From contig NW_003546545.1 in assembly GCF_000090795.2 (NCBI RefSeq), forward strand, positions 46,964-86,304: a DNA stretch of 39,341 nt, in the 5' to 3' direction. Every line of letters starts with the position of its first letter. The stretch's first letter is position 1. The notes beneath the pieces were generated by a model. The model ran no database searches. It was given only the letters and a program-made list of their open reading frames with translations, and was not told the origin of the DNA. Below are positions 1 to 17,576 of this stretch, piece after piece. The translations under genes and the position numbers were made by a program. The DNA comes from Amphimedon queenslandica. Lineage: Eukaryota; Porifera; Demospongiae; Haplosclerida; Niphatidae.

Positions 1-3490
<3,490 letters not shown>

Positions 3491-3892
3491 TCAAATAAAC
3501 TTTTTGGGTGGGGTTGCATACTTGCTTTGTGTGGTATGTGGACTGATATGCTGATGAATATCATAACTTGGAGTAATTTTATGTAATTTGATCTTAGCAG
3601 GTATAATAAATAACATTAAGAATGTCAATGATAATATACTGTAAGTAGTGGAAGGTGCTTATATAAATATGTGTACATTGTGGCCTTGTCAGTCTAAGAC
3701 TAGCATGTATGTAATGATATGCCAATGATATGTAAAATTTTTAGATTAATGTATAACATTTGAATTGGCTTTAGCTAACTATAAAACTCATGCTGGAACA
3801 GTCACTGCATGCTTATCTCATACAGAAATTCCAAGGTCGTCACAACCTCGCAAGGTTGTAGCAACTTAGTAGCAATCTTTTAAAGGTGGTAA

Positions 3893-4279
3893 GGTCAAAT
3901 TTGATACACAGAATAAACCTGTTGCACAGATGTAATCAACGGGGTAGGCAGAGCTTCCTGTCGGCCATCTTGAGTGGCAAGAATGTGCACACAACGAATG
4001 GGGGAATGGAAACAATACGATTTTTCATCAAAGAGATATCATACTTCGCTGCAGAATATTATAGAGACTTCTTTACTCAATATCTTCATCTCCTACCTTG
4101 CATTAGCCTGGAATGTCAGCAGAATTTATTTAAATTTTTTTCTCCATTCCCCCATTCATTCTTGGCCTTCTTGCCACCCAACATGGCGGACAATTTAGCT
4201 CAATTTTAGCCACACCCTCCCGTTGATTACTTCTGTGCAACAGCTCTATAAGAAAATTTATTTGTATCAGTCGTATATC
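3893..4279. repeat. Foldback (inverted-repeat) element
   Basis: The left arm (about 3893-4015) and right arm (about 4139-4279) are imperfect inverted copies. Shared landmarks are CTGTTGCACAGA, GTAATCAACGGG, a GGCCATCTTG-like block and GGGGGAATGG. ORFs inside are arms read in both directions and are not genes. Termini are degenerate. Confidence 0.6.
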
Positions 4280-4410
4280 AATAGGTAGGGAAAATGATGT
4301 AACGGTGGGTGTCACCTGACATCTATGGCAAAGGGTGCTGAAAAATTATTAATTGTGCATGGATATTGGGGTGTCCCGATTATTCTGGAATAATTTTGGG
4401 AATAATAGGT

Positions 4411-4753
4411 CAGGGGTGTTTCTAGCATGGGGCTGAATGGTGCTTGAGCCCCCCCCTCATGGCTGGGCTCAGAAAAATATTACTGAAGTCCTGGACTTTT
4501 GCATCACTACCAAGCCTCTTAACAAAGTTATCTAGCCCCCTGATCATGACTTCAGCAGTTTCCAATGCTTTAAGGAGCAATCAGAAGTACCAGTAACATG
4601 GCAGTATGCTTGAAAGGATCTTGGCCCCACCCATAATTGACGAAAATGCAGGAATAGGCCGTTTTACCGCCGTAAAAGTGGGTGTGGCCAAAATCGTGGC
4701 GCGCATCGCGCGCCCTCAACACCCCCCTTCCTCAGTTCCTAGATACGCCCCTG
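4411..4753. mobile_element. hAT-like non-autonomous element with 5-bp target duplication
   Basis: Ends are CAGGGGTGTTTCTAG on the left and its near-complement CTAGATACGCCCCTG on the right. A direct TAGGT flanks each side (4406-4410 and 4754-4758). CAGGGG-type termini with a 5-8 bp duplication are typical of hAT elements; five bases fits the hAT5 type. The 343-bp body carries no transposase. Confidence 0.65.
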
Positions 4754-5296
4754 TAGGTAGCACTTCAATTCCAGAATAATGCTGGCCTAATAGGTGGATC
4801 AGTAGCCAAACTCTAATTAAAGAGCAGCAAATGCACAATTTTTGAATTTTTTCATGCCTGAGCTAGTTGTACCTTAATTTTTGAACAAAGTTCAGGTTCT
4901 GAGATTGATATAGAGACATATATTTTGCAGTCTCTGCTGATAGTGATACTTTAAATAGCTTCTCAGATTTACTAATATTCATTTTTATTGTAGTTAGCTC
5001 ATGATTATAAAGAATAAAGTGAGAATAATAGGGCAGAATAAAAATAATAATAGGCAAATTTTTGAGAATTTCTGAATAGAATTATAGGTAAAAAAATTAG
5101 CATAATTGGGACACCCCTACATGGATATGAGTAATAATGAGTGTAATTTTATAAATATTAATTATGCTAGATTATTTGTTAATTTGATATAAAAAATACT
5201 TCCAAAATTGAAGTTAATGAAACAAGCTTACTTGATCTGCTTTCTCTTTTGCTTCAGCTTTTAGCCTCCAGACCAGAAACCGGAATAGAACCTGCC

Positions 5297-5312
5297 CACG
5301 TGTACACACGTG
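5297..5312 (+). promoter_or_regulatory. Twin CACGTG E-boxes upstream of parkin
   Basis: CACGTG occurs at 5297-5302 and again at 5307-5312, centres ten bases apart (about one helical turn), roughly 35-75 bp before the candidate parkin start codons. CACGTG is the core of the CLEAR/TFEB, USF and MYC-type bHLH sites. Regulation by such a factor is inference. Confidence 0.45.
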
Positions 5313-5343
5313 AGAATCTAGTTAAAAAAACCTATACCTGGGC

Positions 5344-8300
5344 ATGGTTAGAGGTGTGGCTATTTTTAAAATGGCTGCACGTCAGGCTGTACTCTTTGAT
5401 GTCAGTGTGCGAGATTCCGCTGGGAGGACTCAAATAATACCAGTACGTGCTAGCACATCAGTTAGCGATATAAAGAGAAGCTTTTCGGAAAAGACCGGTG
5501 TGCCATTGAACTCGTACCAACTGGTATTCGCTGGTAGACAACTCAGTGATGCGGACACGCTTCAGGTAATAAGCTACGCCTTTCTCTCACGTTTAATTAC
5601 CTTAAAAGTGTAAAAAGAGAGATGCAAGACTTGTAAACAATAACAAAGATTAGATATTTATTCAGGGGCATCTCTAGTATCAGGAAGTTGTGGGTGCCTA
5701 GTATTGCATGAGTGCAGACTACTCTAGCATGATGAGTCTAGTCTTATTTTGTAGACAGATACTCAGTTAGTGGGTGCTATTGTTCAGTAATGGGTACTGA
5801 TGCATCCCTAAGCAATGCCCATGTAGCAGGGGAAAATTTGCTGAGTTTTAGTTGGCAGCCGGCAGATCAATGATAAAATCCACCATTTTTCTTTATTCTG
5901 AGCATGCTCAATGATTCATGGCTACTAATTCACGAATATTAAAAAAGCAAACGCATTGCAATCATATAGAATTGCCAATGTTAAGTGCTGCCAAATTTTC
6001 CCATTATACAGTGTCATTCACATAGCCCATAATTCTGGCTTAAAATTCCAAATGCATTTATCAACTTGTACCATGTGGGTTTCAGCTTTTGGGCCAAATT
6101 CTTGTCTTTTGTGGGTAAGATTTTTTTAAATTTTGATTGTGTGAAAAGAATTGTCGTAATTTTGTGTCTTTATTATTTCTACTGAGCTTGGAAAAATGAA
6201 CAAAAGTTAGGTCACTCAGAAAAAACTACTATACAATATGTGACATAAAGAGAAAAGTTGAGGCAACAGATAAAAAGGCTCAAGCTTCTAAACCGTGTTA
6301 CTGTTATTATGTATACATTGTACATGTATTGCTACATGTACGTACATGTATTATAAATACTATTGTTTTTTAGGCATTAGGTGTACAGAGCCACAGTACA
6401 CTGTTTTGTATAAGAGGAGGAGTCAAAGTTGAAGCAGTTCCTGATATAAGTGTAAAAGCTGTTGAAGATAAACTGGGCAAAATAGCTACTGATGATATTG
6501 AAGATCCTCCCTCTAGTCCATCAGCTGCCAATAATAGATTTTATGTTTATTGCAAGTCTGTGTGTAAGGAAATGAAGCCAGGGAAGTTACGTGTGCGTTG
6601 TGCCTCTTGTAAAGACGATAGATTCACATTGACAACGGTAATGATGTTTATTGATATAACTATATTGTTTAATATTATTTTAGGAGCCCCAAGGTTGGTC
6701 TGATGTATTAGAAAAACAAAAGCTAAGGGGGAGGTGTTATAATGATAAATGTGGAGGAGATAAATTTGCTGTTAGTTGAAGTTATAATCACTTGAAAGTT
6801 TTTACACAACCTTTATTATTATTATTAGGAGTTTTATTTTAAATGTGCTGGTCATACTAGTGGGGCAGCTGGAGTGAGAGATGATGAATGTGTTGCTCTG
6901 CATATGATTAGAACTAACACAGTAGACATTGAATGTCCTTTGTGTGCTGATGAAAAGTAAGTGCTTGGAAAGAGAAGTTTGAGAATAAATGAGAATAGAA
7001 AACAATAAGAGAGAGAGAGAAAGAGTAGTTATTTGAATGTTTTAAGCCTGAAAATATAATTGCTAGAAATTTTTTATAATTTTTTAATGCGCACACATCA
7101 AGAGTACTCTTGATACTCATGTACATGTTCCTGATACATATACATTATATGTGTTCTTATGTTACGTAGAAAATTTGAGCTACATATACATGTACATGTA
7201 CATGTAATTCTAAGTCGTTAAATTTTTAAAGGTTTTTGAAGTTAATCAAAAATCGTGCCAAAGTCCTTGTACAGGGACTTTGGCCACAATTGACTAAGAA
7301 AGAATTCTTCATTTTTTCTGATACATATACATGTTCTTATGTTGTGTGGAAACCAAGTTGATTCCAATCAAAATTATTTATTTTAAAGATACTAAAAAAG
7401 GGGCCAAATCTCTGTACTATAATACAGGGTCTTTTAAAAGTGACTAAGAGAGAATTTTTCATTTTTATAATTTTTCCTGATGCATATACATGTGCATGTT
7501 TTATTGTATGTAAAAACTTTAAGCTAATTCCAATCAATATTAATTTTTTACTAATTTTTTAAGTTAATTAAAATTTGGACCAAATTTTTTCAACATTGAA
7601 CAATAGACGATTCTGCATTTCTATAATTTTTTATACACATAGAGTACATGTACATGTACTTACATGTACATGTACATGTGTAAAAAGTTTGAGCTACATG
7701 TAGTTGCAAAACTTGCAATCGATTTTTTACAAATTTTTAAAGTTGCTCAAAAATTGGGTCAAAGTCCCTGTACTGTACTGTATAGTACAGAGACTTTGGC
7801 CAAAAATGACTAGGAGAGAGTTTTTCATTTTTATAATTTTTTTGATTTATTTCCATTTTATTATGCTGCGTAGCAAGTTTGAGCTGATTCTGATCAAAAT
7901 TAATTTTTTACAAATTTTTAAAATTACTAAAAAATCAGACTAAAACCAAATTTAATTAAGATTACGAGCCATTTTATAATTTTTTCTGATACACAATTTA
8001 CACTTTTAGATTGTGTGCCAAGTTTGAGTTGATTCCGACCAAAATTGAATTATTTTTTTACAATTTTTAAAGTTGCTCCAAAAGCCATTTACAGCTTTGT
8101 GGGAAATTCTGAATGCACAAAATGTAGTGCAAGGAAATTTTAGACAAGGTTTGTTTTCAATATGACAGTTTTCTTTTCATTTTTCATGTGTTTGTTTTGC
8201 AAAATATATTGCAACCAAAAGTATGCATGTACATGTATGGTACAAATTGCCATTTTTGTGCAGCAATAGACATGTACAAGTAAACATGCAAAAGGCAATA

Positions 8301-11300
8301 TTCTGAGGGAACTGAATGATTAGTACCGTAGGTCGGGATAAATTCGCGGCTGCTTATTTTCGCGATTTTTTCCCGCACTCAGCAATTACCATGGTTACTA
8401 GATGCAATTTTAATTGAAAAATCCGCGATATTAATAGCAAAGGACTCTGTTGCAGTGTTCTTGGGTTGTTGTTCTTCTTGCTGTTACTAATCCTTGGTCT
8501 CTTTGGAGCTGTTTCAACCAGAGCTACTCTCTTCACTCTGCTTCGCCGTATCTTGGCCCATTCTTGGGACTCTCCACCCATTTATTGACTTGGGGCGTGG
8601 TTAATTATCACCAGCGGCAAGTGGAGCGGCAAGGATTTGCAGCAAAGAGCTCGAAGGTAGTGGCCCATACAAGAAGATAGTGGACGGAGAACTGGATGGC
8701 TCCCAGTAAAGCTGCTAAAGAATAGATAATTAGCTGCTGAACACTGTATGTAATTGTATAAACACGTGGTCTTATTGTCATAGCAACAATCAATCGGTTT
8801 CCATGGTATTTAATTGAACCTTTTTATTAGTTTTTATTATCGCGAAAATAAGCAGCCACGAATATATCCCAACCTACGGTATTAGGAGCAAATAATTAAT
8901 ATTATTTTTATATTGATTATAGGGATATAATGGTCGTGTTTACTTGTGATGGTAAAGATGGTCACTGCCTCTGTTTGGACTGCTTTAAAGACTTTGCAAG
9001 ACTAGCTCTAACTGAGCGGAGGTTTATTGAGAATGCTCAGTCTGGCTATAGCATACAGTGTCCAAGTAATGTGTCACTTTGTTTTGTTATCTATTAATTG
9101 TCTGCTCTTGTTTTGTTATTGGTTATTATTCTTATTATACCGTATGGTTGATAATTTTCAAGGGTCCAATATTTTGCATTTTTTCCAAAATTTCCTTAGA
9201 AGAGCTAATATTTGTGGGTACAAATATTGGTGGCTTGCAGTTATCACTCTTCTTTTCACTTGGATCTACAGCACTAGCTTCCAATACATGGCTTATAGAA
9301 GTTATAGTGGAATATGGAGTATTAGACAAAGACTCTGGATCCTCCACTGGCTTCGAAGTAGTAGTTAGAGCTCTGCATGACCCCATTAATTAGTTTTTCA
9401 TGTGGGTTAAAACTTTGTGGCACCACGAAATTAATGAAAATTAATACCCCACAAAAATTACCAACCTTATGGTATTGTTATTTGTTGTTCTTATTTATTA
9501 AGACCAAAATTTAATACACATTATAACATTATTGTTACTTATTATTAATTATACATATTAAAATAGACTACATTCCTTTTCTCTCTTTCTCAGATAGGTG
9601 TCCTGATTCTTTTATTACTGAAATACATCACTTTAGACTATTAGGAGATGAACTGGTAAATGTAGTTACTATTGTTGTTACTAAGCCTAGGACACAATAG
9701 ATCTGGTAACAATCTGTGTATTATATGTTAATGCTGTTAAAGTTAAAGAAAGTTTCTGTTAAAGAAAGTTACACTACTAAAGGCAGATCATGAATGAAGC
9801 ACCATGCATTGTATGATTTTGAAAATAATTTTTAGAAGTACATGCATTTATACATTTAAAGTGAGACATTTAACTTAAAGGGAGTGAGACTTGATTTTTG
9901 GTACCTACCCCTTAATGCACCACTCTAATAGCGAACAAATAATTTTTGAATTACTATAACACAGTAATGATTAATTGTGTCCTAGGCTTAATTAATGGCT
10001 AAAATACATGTACTACATGTAACAATTTAACTTTGCTTTTTATTACCATATAGCTTGAAATTTTCGTGAAATGTAAATTTCGTGGTTTTCGTGGTTATGG
10101 GCTGCCCACGAAAATTAAACCCACAAAATCATTGAAGTGCCATCCCCTTACAGGCTATGTAAACTATCAACCACGAAAATTATACCACGAAAATTATACC
10201 ACGAATTGCCCCACTAGGAGCAAACCACGAAAATATCGACCCACAAAAATTTCAAGCTATACGGTATTTTTAGTACGAAAGGTATCAACGGTTTGGTACG
10301 GAGGAGTGCCTGTTACAGATGGGAGGAGTGTTGTGTCCTCAGGTTGGGTGTGGTATGGGTATGCTACCTGAAGACCCTGGAAATAGAGTAACCTGTCCAA
10401 CCTGCAGAGTTAGTCAATTCTTTTTAATTGTTATAAATATTACTGAGGATTTTTTGTGTAGCATACTTTCTGTCGTAATTGTAAGAATCCTTATCATCGT
10501 GGTAACTGTGATGCTGCCCCGCCCATACAAGCACTGGCTGGAACAGTAAGTGTACATGTACATGTACTATAACGGCTGTACATGTACATGTAGCTGATTA
10601 ATATTATCATTGATGATTAATATATTTAATAATTATATCATAATTATTGATTATTGATTTTAATTATTGATTACGGTATATCTCCCAATTTTCACCAGTC
10701 TAAAATTTTGTCAAAATTCTAACTTCTTGTTAAAATTAATTTTTGTTATTAATCTGCCTACAATACTACCCACATGGAACAAAAATTTTGTCAAGCAATA
10801 ATATCTAAAAAAAATTTGACAAAACTTTTGACCGGCAACAATTTGTAGCTATACGGCATTCTTAATAATATAAATATTGATAAATGTATCGATTGTTAGG
10901 GGCAGCAAATAGATGGTGAGAGATTGAGGAGGTCAAGATGGGATGAGGCGAGTGACGCCTTCATACGCTCTAATGCCAGTATTAAACCATGCCCACGATG
11001 TCATGTTAATATTGAAAAGAATGGTAAATATAAAGAGTTGATATTAATTATTGACAAATGTCAATAATGTTGATTGGCTGTTATGGGACAAAATTTCCCC
11101 AATAGAAATTTAGCTAATTTTGGTTTAATCTTAATTATTATTTTAGTGTACTATCCATATACATTATTGATCATAAGTTTTTAATCCATTTTTGATATCA
11201 TCATAATAATCATTAGCTCATCCACACTGTTCTCATGCACATAATTATTCATATTCTTTGTGTTTTGTAAAGTCTTGAGTTGATTCTGATCAAAATTGGA

Positions 11301-12128
11301 TTTTTAGAAATTTTCAAAGTCTTATTTTATAATTTTTCTCATGCATATTAAACATACATATGTACATGTACATGTTCTTATGTTGCATATCAACTTCTAG
11401 CTGATTCCGATCCATGATCTTGCCTGTCATGATGCCAATAAACACAGCACCATTTTATAGTTTTACTACACCTACATGTACAGTATGTGTCATGTGCTAT
11501 TGCCAATTGTTGCAAACTTATCATTGGCATTTGACAGTTTATTGTATTGGCCGTTTTATTATAAATTTCCAATTTTCCAATTTACATGTAAAGTCACTGC
11601 TAAATTTTCTATAGCTTCATTTTATACAAATAATTAATAATTCTCTGCCTTTTCTTCAACTTTCTCCCTCCCTTCAGGGCTTACCACAGAAATTGGCATA
11701 GTGCTCATACTGTTTTTTGTTTGTGGGTTGCCAAGTTGCTTAAAAATTTAACCAAAACCCTGTACTATAGTACTGGGTATTTTAAGAAAAAAATCACAAG
11801 TGAATTCACCATTATTCTGATGCATATACATTTCCTTATGTTGTGCATCAACTTTGAGTTTATTCCGATCAAATTTAGATTTTTTATGGTTTTTTAATTT
11901 TTGCTCCAAATTCCAAAAATGTTCCTAATCTTACCTAATTTCACCTCCTTTTTGGCTGCCGTTTCACTTTACTGTCTCTTGTCTTTCCTCTTCTTCTTTC
12001 CTCTCTCTCTTTCAGGTGGCTGCATGCATATGACTTGTAGTAAATGTCGTTTCAATTTTTGTTGGATATGCCTCATTGAATGGGGCCGTAGATGTCAAGA
12101 TAATCACTGGTTTGGAGAAAGAAATTAG
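5344..12128 (+). CDS. PRKN: Parkin, RBR-type E3 ubiquitin ligase (complete)
   Basis: Transfers ubiquitin to damaged-mitochondria proteins after PINK1 activation. Exons: 5344-5565, 6374-6637, 6684-6770, 6829-6956, 8923-9065, 9594-9655, 10274-10408, 10462-10545, 10900-11023, 12016-12128. They join in frame to 453 residues (human 465). Order: UBL (about 10-95), linker shorter than in human, RING0 (from FYVYCK, about 130), RING1 (ECPLC...), IBR with all eight Zn ligands, REP helix (SRWDEASD), RING2 (KPCPRC...). Catalytic Cys is C419 in NGGCMHM, with His421; the codon before the last exon junction is split. RING1 has a two-residue insertion before its His. The position of human Glu444 is Asn here. 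An internal ATG at 5371 (MAARQ, A at -3, G at +4) is an equally good or better start and gives 444 residues. Introns are rich in MITEs and TACATG repeats. Confidence 0.96.
7140..8090. repeat. Degenerate tandem array of the ~165-180 bp dispersed unit
   Basis: Lies in parkin intron 4. At least five or six degenerate copies share the order CTGATACATATACATG, CTTATGTTGTGT, AAGTTTGAGCTGATTCC, ATCAAAATT, TTTTTA. Related copies occur at 11280-11410, 11700-11900, 20270-20600, 29950-31560, 34030-34400 and 36430-36680 (the last two inverted). Copies have drifted and carry no conserved ORF. Confidence 0.7.
8324..8881. mobile_element. TACCGTA-ended MITE, copy 1 (parkin intron 4)
   Basis: Inverted termini of about 40 bp start TACCGTAGGTCGGGATA on the left; the right end mirrors this and also carries a CGCGAAAATAAGCAGCC block shared with the left. 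TTAG sits on both sides (8320-8323 and 8882-8885), suggesting a 4-bp target duplication. The right end lies about 40 bp before the exon 5 acceptor. No coding sequence is supported inside. Confidence 0.7.
9138..9474. mobile_element. TACCGTA-ended MITE, copy 2 (parkin intron 5)
   Basis: The left end TACCGTATGGTTGATAATTTT is matched in inverted form by the right end around 9456-9474 (AATTACCAACCTTATGGTA). ORFs within are not collinear with any family I know. The target duplication is unclear. Confidence 0.55.
10044..10266. mobile_element. TACC(A/G)TA-ended MITE abutting parkin exon 7
   Basis: The left terminus TACCATATAGCTTGAAAT is inverted at the right end (TTTCAAGCTATACGGTA). The internal sequence repeats CCACGAAAATTA-type motifs. 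The right end stops 7 bp before the exon 7 acceptor AG (10272-10273), so the element sits where the polypyrimidine tract and branch region are expected. Confidence 0.65.
10551..10592. repeat. Palindromic TACATG microsatellite
   Basis: Tandem, self-complementary TACATG units just after the parkin exon 8 donor. Similar runs lie near 7189-7206, 7647-7680, 19866-19892, 33931-33950, 35602-35617 and 36298-36310. Confidence 0.7.
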
Positions 12129-12333
12129 CAACAAATCTACTTAATGTGTGGGTGTGAATTGTTATTATTAATTTTGTTATTTTTGTATTTGATTTTTTTT
12201 CTATAACTAAAGCGTGGGTGTGTGGTAATTGTCCACTATTAATTAATATTAATTTTTAATAATAGAAAATAATTTTAAGAGGTCTGGGCGTGTCTATTTA
12301 GGCGTGGCTCTTAGTGTTTGGGCGTTAATTAGA

Positions 12334-12588
12334 ATGTCAGGTAGAAATCTTCAAAGAACTGGCCGGAGAGATCCCTGGGCTAGATTTGAGGCATGGCGGT
12401 GAGCAGCTCCACACTTTTTATGTATTAATAATGTCTATAGATACGCTCCTGATATAACTAAGGGCGCCAATATGAGACGGATGTTCCCTGGCTTGGGTAT
12501 TGGGTTTGTAGCATTCCTAGTTCTGTCAGCTTGGGAAGAGTTTTACTACAAGCCACGCCATCCAGAAGAATACACAACTCATCATTAG
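12334..12588 (+). CDS. NDUFB3: NDUFB3, complex I B12 accessory subunit
   Basis: Accessory subunit of mitochondrial NADH dehydrogenase, one transmembrane helix in the inner membrane arm. Exons 12334-12398 and 12441-12588 (intron 42 bp, GT-AG) give 70 residues. Diagnostic sequence is RRDPWARFEAWRY, close to the RDPWGRNEAWRY signature of NDUFB3. It is followed by a hydrophobic helix (about 38-54, LGIGFVAFLVLSAW) and a charged tail ending THH, reminiscent of the KKHH end of the human protein. It is shorter than human (98 residues) because the His-rich N-terminus is absent. The ATG at 12334 is the only start that opens this frame near the motif. It lies 205 bp downstream of parkin on the same strand. 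Confidence 0.88.
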
Positions 12589-13489
12589 TAATACACATAG
12601 GTGAAATTTTTGAATATTAAAATGTGACTTTAGTTGGATGGGCGGAGTCATGAATATTAATGAAGCTTTAATTAAATTTTGCTAATTATTGTTAATTAAT
12701 TTCATTATCTCTTGCTTGTTATTTTCTGGCAGTATTTTATTATTGAAACTTATTCCAATTGCCAAGCACTGCTGCATAGGCTGCATGCATATACTACTTA
12801 TACTTTGAATTGATTTAATTCACCCAAGGGCCTAATATACTATAATGTATAGTGATTATTCAAACATGTATGATGTTAATTGAATCTCAGAAATCATTAT
12901 TATTTGCATCATTATAATTTTACATGTGTTAGTTTATGTTGTAAAGTGGATTTTCCTCTTTTTCTTCAGAAATAATAACAATCCTAGCTTATATCCATAC
13001 ATTAGCCCAAGCCTTCCAAAACAACTCTATATTTGTTTCCTTTCCTTTAAAATACTCAGCCTAATTTATCTGGACTACAAACTCTTAATTGATAATAATG
13101 AAACTAGCAAAACTGACAGAGACCTTAGAGTATAAACAGAAGTAAAGTGACTCTATGACTGAAATTACAGTGGATGCTCTTTTTTATAGTTTATACCCTA
13201 GCCCTTTCACTAATGAGAAAATAAATTTTGCTTGGTACTATGTCTCTTTCAATTAAGAGCTCACATGTTTTATGTGTGAGTGTATACCTGTGCATGCTAA
13301 TTAATGCAATGATGCAATAGTCTGGCACAGGTATGTCCATTGCACAATGACTGCTTATGATATTACTATTATTGTGCTTGTGTCACCGAGTTTCAGTGAA
13401 TTTACCTGTAACTAGTAATTTGACAAGGTGTGTTTATGTACATGTTTTAAGCTAATATCGTTATAATTTTCAGTTACATATGCAATAAA

Positions 13490-13593
13490 ATGGAAAGATA
13501 TCGTGGACATGCACATAATTGTAATTATTATAAATTGTATTTAATGACACTGCTTATTTTATGGTGTTAATGACATTAATACCTTCTCTGTCC

Positions 13594-13655
<62 letters not shown>

Positions 13656-14328
13656 CCTCTTTCATCCCTTCCTCCCCCCTCTCTCTCTCCTATCATACCT
13701 ATCACATTATATCAAGCTCATAAATTACAAATATATTCTATTTCTCTTGATACTTCTAATTTGATTGGGGCATTGCTTGGAATGATTATCATTCACACTT
13801 ACACACAATTAGCTGTCTCACTTGTATATTGATTATAATGCCAATCCCTAAATGTAATATAACTGTTGTCTCTGTGTGATTTTCTCTTGATTTTAATGTT
13901 ATTGTTGTTCCCTCATTAATTATTGACAGCATTATCATGTTGTACAGTATCAAGTGTTGCTCGCTTTCTCCACCTCTTTTCACCTCTCACAGTGTCAGTC
14001 TCTTTATTAGGTTTCTAATTATAATGGAAGTGTTACTGTAGTTTGTATAGTATTTAGTCTCTTTAATATTTCTACATGATAAACATGTTGTCCTTCAATT
14101 TACACGTGTACTGTATCTTACCCCTCTTTCTCCCCCTCTCTCCCCCCTCTCACACGTACATGTAAACATACATTATGCAACATTGACACATATTCTCTCT
14201 CTTTCTCTCCCAATGTAGATAATAAAACAAGGTACATTACTCCATTATCAAGAAAGACTACTACTACTATTGAAGAACTAGCTATTGTACTTGTATTTTT
14301 CTCTCTATGTGTGTATATCTTATTGTAA
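13490..14328 (+). CDS. Candidate 46-residue membrane microprotein (speculative)
   Basis: Exon 13490-13520 (MERYRGHAHN plus one base) has a donor GTAATT. Exon 14219-14328 follows a strong CT-rich acceptor ending ATGTAG. The phases agree (1 to 1), giving a 46-residue product. The second exon encodes a basic Thr-rich segment followed by a hydrophobic C-terminal helix (ELAIVLVFFSLCVYILL, stop), like a tail-anchored or single-pass protein. I do not recognise a family. The acceptor and hydrophobic tail are good; the first exon is a guess and could lie elsewhere. Confidence 0.25.
13597..13652. repeat. (CT)n microsatellite
   Basis: Uninterrupted CT dinucleotide run of about 56 bp, followed by pyrimidine-rich DNA to about 13690. 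It falls within the intron of the speculative microprotein model. Confidence 0.95.
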
Positions 14329-14461
14329 TATGAATAGGCATCAATAGAATACTAGGTGATATATCTATTGGCCTTAAGAACTGCCCATGTACCTTCCATT
14401 AATAGCTACATGCAGTTGCTGTAGCACTACACAATAGCGCCATTGAGACAATCCCCTCCCT

Positions 14462-14559
14462 CTATAAAGGAGAGATGTGTTAGTGGTGTCAGTATTGTTG
14501 TATAGAGACCACGTGTGTCACATTACACACTTAATATTGTTCGTCCACGAGTTATAAAA
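14462..14559 (+). promoter_or_regulatory. Putative CPEB promoter
   Basis: Two TATA-like sequences (TATAAAG at 14462-14468 and TATAAAA at 14553-14559) and a CACGTG at 14510-14515 lie 150-250 bp before the CPEB start codon. The second TATA would place the transcript start near 14585, leaving a purine-rich 5' leader of about 120 nt. Positional inference only. Confidence 0.4.
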
Positions 14560-14705
14560 CGCATGTGATACCGTACCACGCGCTCAGCCTCAAGAGAGAG
14601 GAGAAAGAAGGATCTGTTTGTAGCTAAGGAACCTTTGTTGGCTATTTTAGAGAGTTAAAGAGATCTAGGAAGAAGTGACAGAGGTGCTACGGTCGGTGTA
14701 TAACA

Positions 14706-17576
<2,871 letters not shown>

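Larger units (their letters stand above)
12589..14460. other. Intergenic region between NDUFB3 and CPEB
   Basis: AT-rich DNA with no confident gene. It holds the NDUFB3 3' region, a CT microsatellite (13597-13652) and one speculative two-exon microprotein (listed separately). Repetitive Leu-Ser reading frames over the CT tract are artefacts. Confidence 0.5.

Noticed and set aside
3886-4315. Four ORFs on both strands around the foldback repeat
   Set aside because: They arise from the inverted arms; no conserved protein motif.
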